Below, piece by piece: positions 48,321-58,805 of a DNA stretch of 64,000 bases. Origin of the DNA: Entonaema liquescens (lineage: Eukaryota; Ascomycota; Sordariomycetes; Xylariales; Xylariaceae). A model generated the notes under the pieces. The model worked only from the letters and a program-made list of their open reading frames with translations. It had not been told where the DNA came from and did no database searches. The translations under genes were made by a program, and so were the position numbers. The first letter of the stretch is position 1. Each line of letters begins with the position of its first letter. The stretch is from contig CADCSX010000009.1 in assembly GCA_902805475.1 (NCBI GenBank), positions 1,364,001 through 1,428,000 of the forward strand, in the 5' to 3' direction.

Positions 48321-48525
48321 TATTAAAAATTTAAAAATAATTAATTAAAATTAAGGATAAATTTATAATATATATTATATATAAAAGGCGCTCCGCGCCT
48401 TTATTATTAATTAAAAGGTTAAGCGTTAATAAATCACCATTATTATTTATTACCATATAATAGCCACATTGTTACTTCCTATATTCACTCTACGTATAAC
48501 CTCACTCACAGGCTCATCTCTGACA
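48321..48525 (+). repeat. 3' LTR of the chromovirus-type element, half mutated
   Basis: Aligns over 205 bp with the solo LTR. The first 60 bp is heavily changed G-to-A (TGTCAGGG is now TATTAAAA), while the last 100 bp is nearly unmutated. The RIP-type mutation therefore fades inside this LTR. Confidence 0.9.
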
Positions 48526-48645
48526 CCAAGCGAAAAGCAGCTATGCCCAAAACTCCTAGCAAAAACGTCAAACATAAGCGCCGGGATTCGAAATCGTGAA
48601 GAACACAGGGACGTGTTAAAAAATTCTTTAAAAATAAGGGAGTGA

Positions 48646-48799
48646 TGTTAGGCGTAGCCTAACATATATTTGTAGGAATAAAGTTTGGTGTTTAGCTAAT
48701 AGTTAAGATCTGGCAGATCGGAGACCTGTTACCTAGATCTTAAAGAAATCAACTTCTGTTTCTTCTTGACAAAACTGCCTTACATTCAGACCCCTGACA
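48646..48799 (+). repeat. Probable LTR of the older, split element
   Basis: Starts TGTTAGG, within a 19-bp perfect palindrome-like segment TGTTAGGCGTAGCCTAACA, and ends CCCCTGACA, with a purine-rich tract immediately before it, as a 3' LTR would have. No partner copy is in the window, so this is tentative. Confidence 0.45.
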
Positions 48800-50695
48800 C
48801 TAGGTAGGTATCACGAGACCAAAATGTCACTAAAGAAGAAAATTATGTTTTAGGGAACCCAGAATATCGGGAGCTTTACAGCTTGCTGCAAGACCTTATA
48901 TACATAGAGACTGGGTTCTGCTGGGCTTTGCCAGCCATCTACGTGACTCCTGAATATGACAATAAACAGGCTTTGGATTATTTACCTAAATTATAATACA
49001 TTAGCTTCCATCTAGTTTTAGTTGTTTAAGAGAAACACCATATGAAGATATGTTACCTACTTAATAGATACGGGAAGGATATGTTCCATGTCTAGGTAGT
49101 GTAGTGAATATAACAGCTCTTGTAGTTATTCATATAGCATCAGCATTATGCTAGTCCTACTTAGCTCCTGGTATATTTTGCTTTCGACGATCCTTCGAAT
49201 GGTGTTATAGTTTAAAGCTGTATAGACTTTTACTCATTTGCGTTAACTGAGGCCTTGAAACTAGATTCGGTTGGTTCCGTAACTGCGGCTTTTCTATCGG
49301 TCAACGTGATCTCTCCATTGGACGGTGGTGACCGTTACGATAACATCTTCGTCCGTGAAACCTTCTTCGTTAGTTTCTTCCCATTATTCTATCGAGAGGC
49401 ACATCTTCCCGCCGTAATCATAATTTGCTTCCGGAATACCATCCAGAGCGTTGATCTGTGCAACGCTAGGTATTACCCATAGGTAGGGTTATCTCCTTGA
49501 CCCTTCGAATCAATTGAGTTGGGCATTGTGGGCTGTCGCAGGTAATGTTAAATTTGATTTCCTTGGTACTTGTATATTTATTTTAGCTTGATAAATTTGT
49601 TCAACCATGCATCAATATGTACTTGGATCTTTTCGAGAATCTAGCCCTTGTAAATTCTTGTACTGAAAATCCTAGGTGCCTATCCTATATTGTCAAAACT
49701 CTATGCGAGACATTTAGAGTAAAGAACACAGCCAATGTGTATGCCGTCGATAGCTATGAGGTAGGTAAGTTTATACTTCCTTGCAGAGTAACGAAGTTGT
49801 CTCCATCTTTTTTTCTCTACCTCATGTCATACGTTACTTACATCCTTACGAAGTTTAACAACCACACTTATATTAGGTACTATTGGAACTGTAATCCTTA
49901 CTAGAAAGCTTTTATATATATATATATATTTGCTATTTTAAGATTGTGTTGCCGGGCTTACTTTATAGATTACTTGATAATATAACTGTACGTAGTTGCG
50001 TATGGAAATTATCGTCAATTGGCAACCTTACAATACTTGCAGGTGTTCGGTGGGGTAATCTACAAAGAAGGCCCGGCAAGGTAACCTTGAAATAGCATCA
50101 TCCTATATATTGACCAACTGTGTTTCCATCATGAAGCTTTTATTATACTTAACTACCTACTTACTTATACTCTAAACCTCTGATATATAAGTACCTCTTA
50201 TTATAATTTGATCTTTGGCACTTTGTACGGCTAAGTGTATTTTATGCCGGATCACTTTGCCATCTGAAAAAGGCTTTGTGTCACGAAGTAGGTAGTTCTA
50301 AACGGTATGGTTATGATTTTATTTCTCCCGCGAGCACCTCCAACATTGCCTAAGTACCTACCTCTCCAAGCTACAAGAGTCTAGAAGATGGAAACTGTAA
50401 TTATACGGTTCTAAAACTAATGACTCCCGGTAATAAGCCACACACGGCATGCGGCGGAATTGATGTAAATCTTTGTGGGGTTGGTCATGTCGAGCATATC
50501 CGTTAGTACGCGTCGTTAGTCCGCCCCTCAAGATTCCTGTTTGTATGCGCAGTTATGAATCCTTCTGCTTACCTTGGCCCCCAACTATTAATTAATCGGC
50601 ATGCGGTCTCAGAAGAGATACACATACGGTGGGTGTTTATGACAGCTTATAACAGAGTTAGATAGTACTTGCCAATTTCTGAATACTTTATTTGT
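48800..50695. other. 1.9-kb stretch without a recognisable gene
   Basis: Ordinary composition. Frames at 49255-49482 (75 codons) and 49617-49904 (95 codons) show no motifs and no splice continuity. Copy 2 of the 55-bp dispersed repeat lies at 50046-50100. A TA dinucleotide run is at about 49913-49929. Confidence 0.5.
50046..50100 (+). repeat. 55-bp dispersed repeat, copy 2
   Basis: Same length and orientation as 32529-32583 with about seven substitutions. Unlike copy 1 it is not next to an A/T block. Confidence 0.8.
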
Positions 50696-50760
50696 CAATG
50701 GCCTGAGTCGGTTGGGAGTTAGCGGTATAACTTTAAGGTTGTAAACGGCTTAGATTTTAA
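50696..50760 (+). repeat. Left terminal inverted repeat
   Basis: Partner of 53770-53835 in inverted orientation. Mostly normal composition, so it lies outside the heavily mutated core. Confidence 0.6.
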
Positions 50761-53700
50761 GGGTAAGCTTATAAGATTTTAAACTTACTTTCGAATATTT
50801 TTTACGTTAATAAAAAAAAACTTTTCTTTTTTAAATAATATTTAAACCACCGATTTTAAATTAACTTATAAAAATTAAATTAATTTTTTATAAATAATAT
50901 ATCGTATTAAAAAAAATAATATATTAAATTAAAAAAAATTTAACGGATTTTTTAATTATTAATTTAAAAAAAAAATTTATTTAAAAATAAATTTAATTTA
51001 TAAATTAAAATTTATAATTTTAAAATAATAATTTTAAAATTATTTTTAATATTTTTTTAATAATATTTCGATAAAAATAAATTAACGTAAATAAATTTTT
51101 ATATTTATAATAATTTAAATATTTAAATTTTTTAAAAATATTAAATTTAACCGTAAATTATATTTAAAATTTTTATTTAAGAAAATTATTATACATTTAA
51201 ATAACTTAAAAACAATTCGTAATTTCGTTAATATTTTTTTAAATAACGTTAATAATTAATTTTATAAATTTTTTAAAATATTTAAAAACGTTTTTTATAA
51301 ATTATTATTTTAATTATAAAATAAATATAATTTAAAAAACTTTCATAATATATTAACGGTTTAAAAATTATTTATTTTTTTTATAAATAATCGTTTATAA
51401 CGAGTTTTAACGTAATATCGTATATAAATTTAAAATTTTTTAAAATATAATACGTAAATCCGTACATTTAATTTTATTTATAATATTTATATTATTTAAA
51501 ACGTTTATTAAATTATTAAATAATAATTATTTATCGTTATTCGTTAAATTTAAATTTAAATTTAACGCGTTTAATAATTATATTAAAATTATAAATAAAA
51601 TTTAAATTTACGTTTACATTTTTAAACATTATTAAAAATTATAACGATGCCGTAAAAATTATATATTTTAAAATATATTTATAATCGTAAAATTTAATAA
51701 TACATTTAATTTCGTATTAATTAAAAAAAAATATTATATATAACGTAAAAATATACCGTTTTATTTAAAAAAAAAACTTTAAAATTTTTTTAAATTATTT
51801 TTATTTAATAAATAACAATTACGGTGTTAATTTAAAATTTATTATATTTTATTTTAATGTACGATATTATTTATAAAAATAATAAATTAACGTTAAAAAA
51901 CCGGTTATAATTAAAAAACTTTATAATTTACGTTATTTAAAATTTTAAATTTTAATAAAAAAAACGTTTAAAATATTTAAATGTAAATTTAAAATAATAC
52001 GGTTTTTAACGTTTAAATACGATTTATTATTATAAATTTAATTTATAATTTTATTAAATGTAATAATAATAAAAATATTAATAATAAAATTAATTTAAAT
52101 AATTAATTTAAAATTTTATATAAAAAACGACGGTTAAAAATAAATAAATTAATTTAATTAAATTTTTAAAATATTAAAAATTAAATCGTATATAAATAAT
52201 AATAAAAATATTTACGTTATATGAAATAATTTATAATATAAATTAAATAATTAAATAATTATAATTAATCGAATAATTTAAATAAAAATTTAACGTTAAA
52301 ATTAAAATTTTTAAATTAATTAAAAATTAATATTTTATATAAAAATAAATTGTCGGTTATATTTATTAATTATTATTAAATATAATATTAAATATAAATA
52401 ATTTATAATAAAAATAATATAAATTTTATATAAAATAATTAAAATTTATAATAATATATAAAATTTATATAATAATTAATAATATTAAATTATTTACGTA
52501 TATAAAAATAACATTTTAATAAATCGATAATAATTTATTTAATATTATTATTATTTATTATTTATTTTTTTTTTAATATTTTTAATTTTTTTAATTAATT
52601 ATTATATATATTTTAATTTTATTTCGTTTAAAATTATTTTATTAAATATAATAACTCGTTAATTAAATTTTAAAATATTATAAACGATTATAAATTTATT
52701 TTTAAATAAATTTTTATTTAATTATTTTTAATAATAATTAATAACCGTTTTTACATTAATAATATTAATATTTCGTTAAAATTAATATACGTTTTTAATA
52801 AATATTTTTTTAAAAATTTTTAAATTTAACGGTTTAAATTTTTTAAATTAACGTTAAAAAATTATATTATAAATAATATTTCATTTTAAAAATTTTATTT
52901 TACTTAAATTTAAAATTTTAATTTTTAAATTATTAAATAAAATATCATTTAATATTAAATTTAATAAACGTTTAATTTATTACGTAATTTATAAAATAAA
53001 TAATACGAAAATAAATATTTAATTATTAAATTTAATAATAATAATAACATTATTAATGTTATTAAATTTAATATTTAAATTAAAAAAAATATATATTTAT
53101 TATTAATTAATATAATATAATTATTTATAAATTTATTTAATAAAAAAATTTAAATATAATAATTTTTATTATTTAATAATTAAATATATAATTATTTTTT
53201 AATAAACATTTTTCGTATAAATAAATTTTATTATTAATTTAATATAATAAAATAACTATTTTCATTTTCGCCGTCGTTATTAATATAATTATTAATTAAA
53301 ATTTTATATTTAAAATAACGTTTTTTTTTAATTTTTCGTTTTATTTTTATCGTTTTTATTAATTAAAATTTTATTAAATTAATTATTTTTATAATTTTTA
53401 TTAACCGTAATTACGTAAATATTTATATTTAAAATTTATTTATATTAAATATATTTTTATTTATAAACGTTATTAAAATTTTTATATATATTACCGTTAA
53501 ATTAAAAATCCATTTAATATAAAATTATTTATTATTTTTTTTTAAATTTATTTTATAAAATTTTATTATATATAAAAATATTAATAATAATTAATATAAT
53601 AATTATAATTAAAAATATAATAAAATTAAATTTAAATTATATTATATATAAATTAAAAACGGTAAATTAATTAAATTTAAACGGTATATAAATAAAAAAA

Positions 53701-53769
53701 ATTAATACATTAAAGTTCCACTTAATTTATATAAGTTTAATAAATATTTAATTTCTTCTTAAACATAAG

Positions 53770-53835
53770 TTTAAAATCTGAGCCGTTCACGGCTTAAGTC
53801 GTCCGCATTTACACCGGTCAAAATCGGGCCTAATG
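53770..53835 (-). repeat. Right terminal inverted repeat
   Basis: Inverted partner of 50696-50760. Contains a short palindrome GAGCCGTTCACGGCTTAAG-like segment. Confidence 0.6.
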
Positions 53836-54732
53836 TCCACACTATCCTTCGACTGTAACACCTTACCAACATCAATATATCGGAATCCTCCTAATCTATT
53901 GGGCGCCTGAATGACCTGGCGCATTCCCTTAGTACAACACAATGTTCACAGCCTGCAGGGTGGCTGCGGGAGGATGTTAGCTTGGCGTGTTACCTAAGTA
54001 TGTGATACCGGATAAGCTTACCTGCTTCTGACTATTGTTGGTTAATTCGGATTTAACCTAATACCTTACTTCTCCTCGATGCTGCATAGCTTGTATGATA
54101 GTTCCATTGACATGTGCCCGAACTCTTGAGGAAGATTTTGCCAGATCGTGTTTCTAGGTGAGTACAAAGATTTGAGCATATGTGGGGGCTGTCGGCTCGG
54201 ACTTTGGTACTTCAATGATAGGTATCTCCTTCGTTCTTTGCTAGGCTTGAAGCTAAGCCATACATGTAACTAATGATTTCATTTTCGGGTTTGGTTCATG
54301 CAACATTCTTCTTTGCATGTGAAGCCTTATGTACATAAGAATAATTATTAGTGTTACCTGTGTACATCCAATGACCGCATCCCCTAAACTGTTGCGCCTT
54401 CATTAGGGAATCTTCAAGTTCCTAATATACCTAGGTGGCTAGGTACCTACCTAGCGTATCAAGCCTGGAGTGCTACCAAAAGATTATGCAGACCCTTATT
54501 AGCTACTGAAAAAGTAAAGTTGAGAACAAACTAAAATTCTGTAAATCTCCATAAACGTTTGAAAATACTATAGTGTCACTTATTTGGGAATATCTCGAGT
54601 CGTATCCTCAGTCTTGGCTGATTTCTTAGCTAAAGGGTAACACCTTCTCCGTTACGGTGGTTAAATATATGTATACGGCACTACTGTATTTTTTGTAGGA
54701 ATCCAACTCTAAAGTTACCCTGAACAGCCTAA
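53836..54732. other. Intergenic stretch, no gene seen
   Basis: Spacer between the inverted-repeat element and the 3' end of the rhodopsin-fold gene. Holds a dense CCTAGGTGGCTAGGTACC-type motif cluster at 54429-54454. No gene-like frame. Confidence 0.55.
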
Positions 54733-56040
54733 CTACACCACTATAACATCACGACAAACATGTATCCCATGCTGAGTAGGCTCTACACCCTCTTCATTGC
54801 CTGTAAACTGCGCAGTTACCCTAGTTTGCGTGAAGTATAGGTCCGTATCGGAGAGTCTTTTGGCAGGATTATGAAGGGAATTGGTCGGTCGTGTCACGAG
54901 TTCGTCGCCGTCATCATCGTGGAATAACTGACGGCTACTTGAATGTTCGTGTTTGGAGTAATGAGGATTGGTGCTCACGAGGCTCCGAGCCCCGTAGCGC
55001 CGGGCTCGTTGGGCCAGGAAAAAGATACTTGGAAAGCTGACACTGATGACAGATATGGCGATTTCAGAACCTAACCAGAGGACTGGGGTGGAGACCTTAT
55101 CTATGAACTGTTAGACGGTGAAGCCATCATGTGGATAAAAGACGCATACAGGTTGGATCTTTTTCCAACTCGTCTCCAGCTTCGACAATAGTGACCAGAC
55201 GGCCAATAGATACCACAACGACGCTATAAAGTAGTGTTAATTCAGCGAGGACGTATAGTCGTGGCAGCAGTACAGGAATAAAAGCTAACTCACAGGTATC
55301 CACATATGAAGACTCCTAGAATTTGAATCTTACGAACCGTTTTTATGTGTAGTTTCCATAGCATTGGCAAGGGCATCACCAGGATAATAACATCAATAAT
55401 CAGACTGGTGATACCGCTACCCATCCAGAGGCGGCCAGTATTGAGGCAATGCCCTTCCAAAGCGGGCTTCCAAGCTTTTGCAATGGGTGTGCACATGAAA
55501 GTAACATCTAAGAGGATAGCAACAAGCCAGGCAACATTCATAGTATGCACTATCCACAAAGCATACTTGAAACGACGATTTGTCAAGCCGAAAATACGGG
55601 CGTAAAAGAAGAGGGCTGAAGATTTAGAGACAACAGTCCCCGTGTCAAAAACGTAGTAAACAATCCAAAGTAGCTTTAGAAACGGCTCTGTATTCTCCTG
55701 TGGTATGACTTGAATATGAAGTCCCAGGCCTAGATCAATCAACTTGAACCCAATTATACAAACTGCAATGTTAAGCAACTAGTATCAGTTAGCGGGGATC
55801 AACTACCGTGTAGTTTAGACCTCGTAGGAACCCTACCGCTCCCGCAAAGGCGGTCCAGTCGTCCCACCAGAATTTGTTTGGAACTTTTGACATAGTAGAG
55901 ACTGGCATTAAAGCTCGAGACCAGGCTCGAATCAGTACGACTGCCGTGGGGACGATTATCATGGCAATGAACAATTGATTGAGAACTACTTGTTTGCTTT
56001 CATTAGGGTCAAAATCGGTTCGAGTTTGTACCGAAGACAT
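54733..56040 (-). CDS. Rhodopsin-fold 7-TM membrane protein (fungal SAT4/PTH11-like family)
   Basis: Four exons on the minus strand: 56040-55837, 55778-55294, 55223-55150 and 55100-54733, 376 residues. Introns are 58, 70 and 49 bp; for the last one the acceptor at TTCATAG was chosen over an earlier AG because only it keeps the frame, giving ...LEKDPTYKVSTPVLWLGSEIAISVIS. Seven hydrophobic helices can be counted. Family marks are FWWDDWTAF after helix 1, GLGLHIQ in the first loop, and IILVMPLPMLWKLHIKT after helix 5. The C-terminal 100 residues are hydrophilic. Such proteins are plasma-membrane receptors or of unknown role in moulds, and some sit in metabolite clusters. Divergent from the DHA2 transporter gene, with about 770 bp between starts, so a shared promoter region is possible. 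Confidence 0.87.
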
Positions 56041-56810
56041 TTCGGATTCTTGACTCCCACTGACGTGGCCTTGGTGATGGCTTATTGTGGGAAAGGTTTG
56101 GGAGGAAAAACTATGAGACTGAAGCGAAAATGTGTTGGATAGGAACCAACCGCCATGACTCCAGGGTAGTTAGATGATATGAGTGTATGGTTGATGACAG
56201 CCTCGACTCTAATTTCTGGTATAGACATAATCGCATTGTCTGCATAAAGGGTCAATACTGGGTCTACGTAAGTGTCATCCAAATATCAATATACCTACCT
56301 ACCTGATTAGGAACTAAAATTCGAAAAAGCAAATTTCAATTACAGATGTACAGAGGCGGTAGGCTTGAATACCGCTGATCAAGCGTAGCCACATTATAAG
56401 CATATCCAATACCACAGCAGCCTTAAGGGTTTTAAAGTAGTAATTTAGGTGGGGATGACATGCATTGCTGTTATCCTTGTTAGCAAGCCCCCTGAACTAG
56501 TAGTTACACAAAAGATGCAAGAGCATACATAGGAAGTCTTGTCAGAGGAGGCATTTCTAAGTCAGATATGGGCATCACAAGACAGGGGCGGCAGATAGCG
56601 AAATAGCTTTACTGTTTCACAAGAGGCTGTAGGCTGGCTGCGGCAGATTGTTGCTACCTACCTCCTATACATCCAGAAAGTATCTTTTGTCCTAGATATT
56701 TCATCTGAAATCCCAACAATACCCGTACGTTGGTCGCTAAACAGCATTCTTCTTTTCTCCTCAGTGTTTTCACTGAGCCATTATTTGACCTTGAATCACC
56801 AGAGCCTTCA
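56041..56810. other. Shared upstream region of two divergent genes
   Basis: About 770 bp between the start codons of the rhodopsin-fold gene (minus) and the DHA2 transporter gene (plus). A 66-codon minus-strand frame at 56082-56282 has no recognisable features. Divergent layout suggests a bidirectional promoter; no defined operator was recognised. Confidence 0.5.
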
Positions 56811-58625
56811 ATGGGGAGCCCTACAATGCCCACTCTAGAGAAGATCCCATCTCCTCAGCCTCTGGAAGGGCAGATGGAAGTTAGTGCTCAGAACATCAAC
56901 TCAGAGGCACCAGATGCAGAAGATGCAAAAAATAAACCATTCCCACCCGAGGGTTCGCCGGCTCGAAAGCTAAAGCACGTGTCTTGGTTCTTTGTCGTCT
57001 TTTCTTTACTGGCTGCCCTGTTCCTCTTTGCGCTCGATAATACCATCGTCGCAAATGTTCAGGAAAACATCATATATACTCTTGGGGGTATCGAAAAACT
57101 CCCGTGGATTTCAGTCGCGTTCGCACTTGGTGCTGTTGCCACCAATTTGCTCTGGTATTTGACCTATTCATGCACGTCGCTACATTTATTATGACCGTAC
57201 CTAACAACCAGAATAGGGGCCAACTGTATTCTCATTTTGAGAGCAAGTTACTCTTCATCTCGAGTGTCGTTATATTCGAAGTTGGCTCTGCTCTTTGCGG
57301 AGCAGCCCCATCTCTCGATGCACTCATAGGTGGACGAGCCGTTTGCGGTATCGGAGGAATGGGAATATACCTAGGAACCATTAACATGGTATCTGCTCTA
57401 ACGGATATTCATGAGCGGCCAATGTACCTAGGGTTTGTTGGACTGACTTGGGGGATTGGCACAATGTACGATATCCTATCCAACCCAGACCTTCAGGGGA
57501 TAAAATCAATATACTAACTCTTTGAATAGCCTCGGGCCAATAATCGGGGGTGCATTCGCTGACAGCTCTGCTACATGGAGATGGTCTTTCTACATCAATA
57601 TATGCATCGGGGGTCTTGCTGCTCCTATTTACCTATTCCTGCTACCAGTTACCGATCCTCACAAGGGCCAAAGCTTTCTATCACGAGTAAACAACCTGGA
57701 TTTGGTAGGAACAGTACTTAGTGCTGGCGCAATAACGACTCTTGTGATGGTCATATCATTTGGAGGTAGTGTTTACGCATGGAATAGCGGTCAAACCATC
57801 GGTCTCTTTGTCGCAACGGGAGTACTCTGGATCGCTTTTATACTACAACAACGCTTCTCCTTGCTAATCAAACCCGAAAATCGCCTCTTTCCCACCTCAC
57901 TCATTAAGTCTTGGGAAATGGATATTCTATTCGCTCAAATGGCTAGTGCGCAAGTCATCGTTACGATTCCAATTTATTTTATCCCAGTCTACTTCCAATT
58001 TGCCAAGGCAGAGTCGGCCATGAGAAGTGGTGTCCAACTCCTCCCTTTTGTCTTACCGCTAGTCTTCGCTGTTATGGTGAACGGAGCTGCTATGGTCCAG
58101 GTTGGGTATTACATGCCGTGGTATGTGGTCGGCTCGGCTCTGGCGTTAGCTGGTAGCGCGCTGTTATATACCATTGACATCAACACAACTGACGCTCGCA
58201 TCTACGGGTACTCTATTCTAACCGCATTTGGTGTCGGTCTCTTTTCACAAGCTGGATTTGCAGTAGCACAGATGAAAGCGGCACCTCAGTTGTTGTCACA
58301 AGCGGTGGCTTTCATTGGAATCGGCCAGATTAGCGGCATCACCATGGCGTTGGTGATATCTAACAGCATTTTCCTAAACGAGTCAACCAACAAGATTGCA
58401 GGTATCCTACCAGATATGCCACGGAGCGTTGTCCAACAGGCAGTTTCCGGAGTTGGGGGTGAACTTTTCCGCAATCTCAATTCAGACCAACGACAGCGTG
58501 TGTTGGATGCTATAATAGAAAGCATCGACAAGACGTTTATTTTGGTGATCACTGCTAGTGCATTGTCCCTGGTGCTTTCTATCTTTATGAATCGGGAGCG
58601 TCTTTCTGTCACTGCATCGAAATAG
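56811..58625 (+). CDS. MFS drug-efflux-type transporter, DHA2 (14 TM)
   Basis: Three exons: 56811-57154, 57217-57465 and 57530-58625, 562 residues. Both introns (62 and 64 bp) have CTAAC branch sites and AATAG acceptors; removing them gives LLWGQLYSHFESKLLFI and GTILGPIIGGAFADSSATWRWSFYIN. The latter is the antiporter motif C region (helix 5) of DHA2 proteins. Other family marks are LFALDNTIVANVQ in helix 1 and GGRAVCGIGGMGIYLGT in helix 4. The N-terminus is a hydrophilic tail of about 70 residues, as in fungal toxin and drug efflux pumps. A second ATG lies at 56826, so the first five residues are uncertain. The frame upstream is open but lacks another ATG. Likely a proton antiporter exporting a toxic or secondary metabolite; the substrate is unknown. 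Confidence 0.9.
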
Positions 58626-58805
58626 GATATGTACCTAGGTAGGAAAGGTTATGGCGAAGTCTACCATCAGTGGATATGTTAAAGTTTGTGAGGAATCGGG
58701 GCTTTCTAGTTCTAACTATAACAAGCTAGTATAACTAAGCTAAGATTATAGACACACATAAGAAGGCGGGTGTCGTGGAAAGATCCACCGGACCCATTAA
58801 ACTAA

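Larger units (their letters stand above)
40929..48525 (+). mobile_element. RIP-inactivated Ty3/gypsy chromovirus-type LTR retrotransposon, full length
   Basis: The element is 7597 bp with 205-bp LTRs at both ends. Flanks CCAAA (40924-40928) and CCAAG (48526-48530) form a 5-bp target duplication that differs by one G-to-A transition. The interior is A/T-rich, but plus-strand remnants stay in order: reverse transcriptase (about 43250-43620), RNase H (about 43950-44170), integrase zinc region and core (about 44865-45340) and a chromodomain-like stretch (about 45960-46090). That order defines Ty3/gypsy chromoviruses. About 2.2 kb after the chromodomain is unexplained. Catalytic acidic codons are changed to Asn and many Trp or Gln codons to stops. 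Confidence 0.88.
40800..48799 (+). mobile_element. Older element remnant split by the 40.9-48.5 kb retrotransposon
   Basis: If the retrotransposon and one copy of its target duplication are removed, 40800-40928 and 48531 onward join in one frame: an acidic segment followed by a very basic tail (AKRKAAMPKTPSKNVKHKRR) ending at a TGA near 48600. One TAG interrupts it near 40920. It is followed by a purine-rich run (48630-48645) and a TGTTAGG...TGACA segment at 48646-48799 that looks like an LTR. The left end of the older element is not found. It could be the C-terminus of a retrotransposon polyprotein or of a transposase; the class is uncertain. Confidence 0.45.
50696..53835. mobile_element. 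A/T-degraded block with terminal inverted repeats, probable DNA transposon
   Basis: The A/T-rich core (about 50770-53760) is bracketed by imperfect inverted repeats of about 65 bp: 50696-50760 and 53770-53835. The inner 20 bp agree at 18 positions (GTAAACGGCTTAGATTTTAA against GTGAACGGCTCAGATTTTAA), and the two differences are transitions. Further out GGCCTGAGTCGG/GGCCCGATTTTGACCGG and the GCGG tract also match with small gaps. I find no certain target duplication. Overall length of 3.1 kb fits a hAT-size element, but no transposase motif survived that I can read, so the superfamily is open. Confidence 0.6.

Noticed and set aside
49255..49904. Two plus-strand frames of 75 and 95 codons
   Set aside because: No motifs, no plausible splicing between them, codon usage unlike the real genes here.
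56082..56282. 66-codon minus-strand frame upstream of the rhodopsin-fold gene
   Set aside because: Lies in the shared promoter region, shows no motif and does not splice into the downstream exons.
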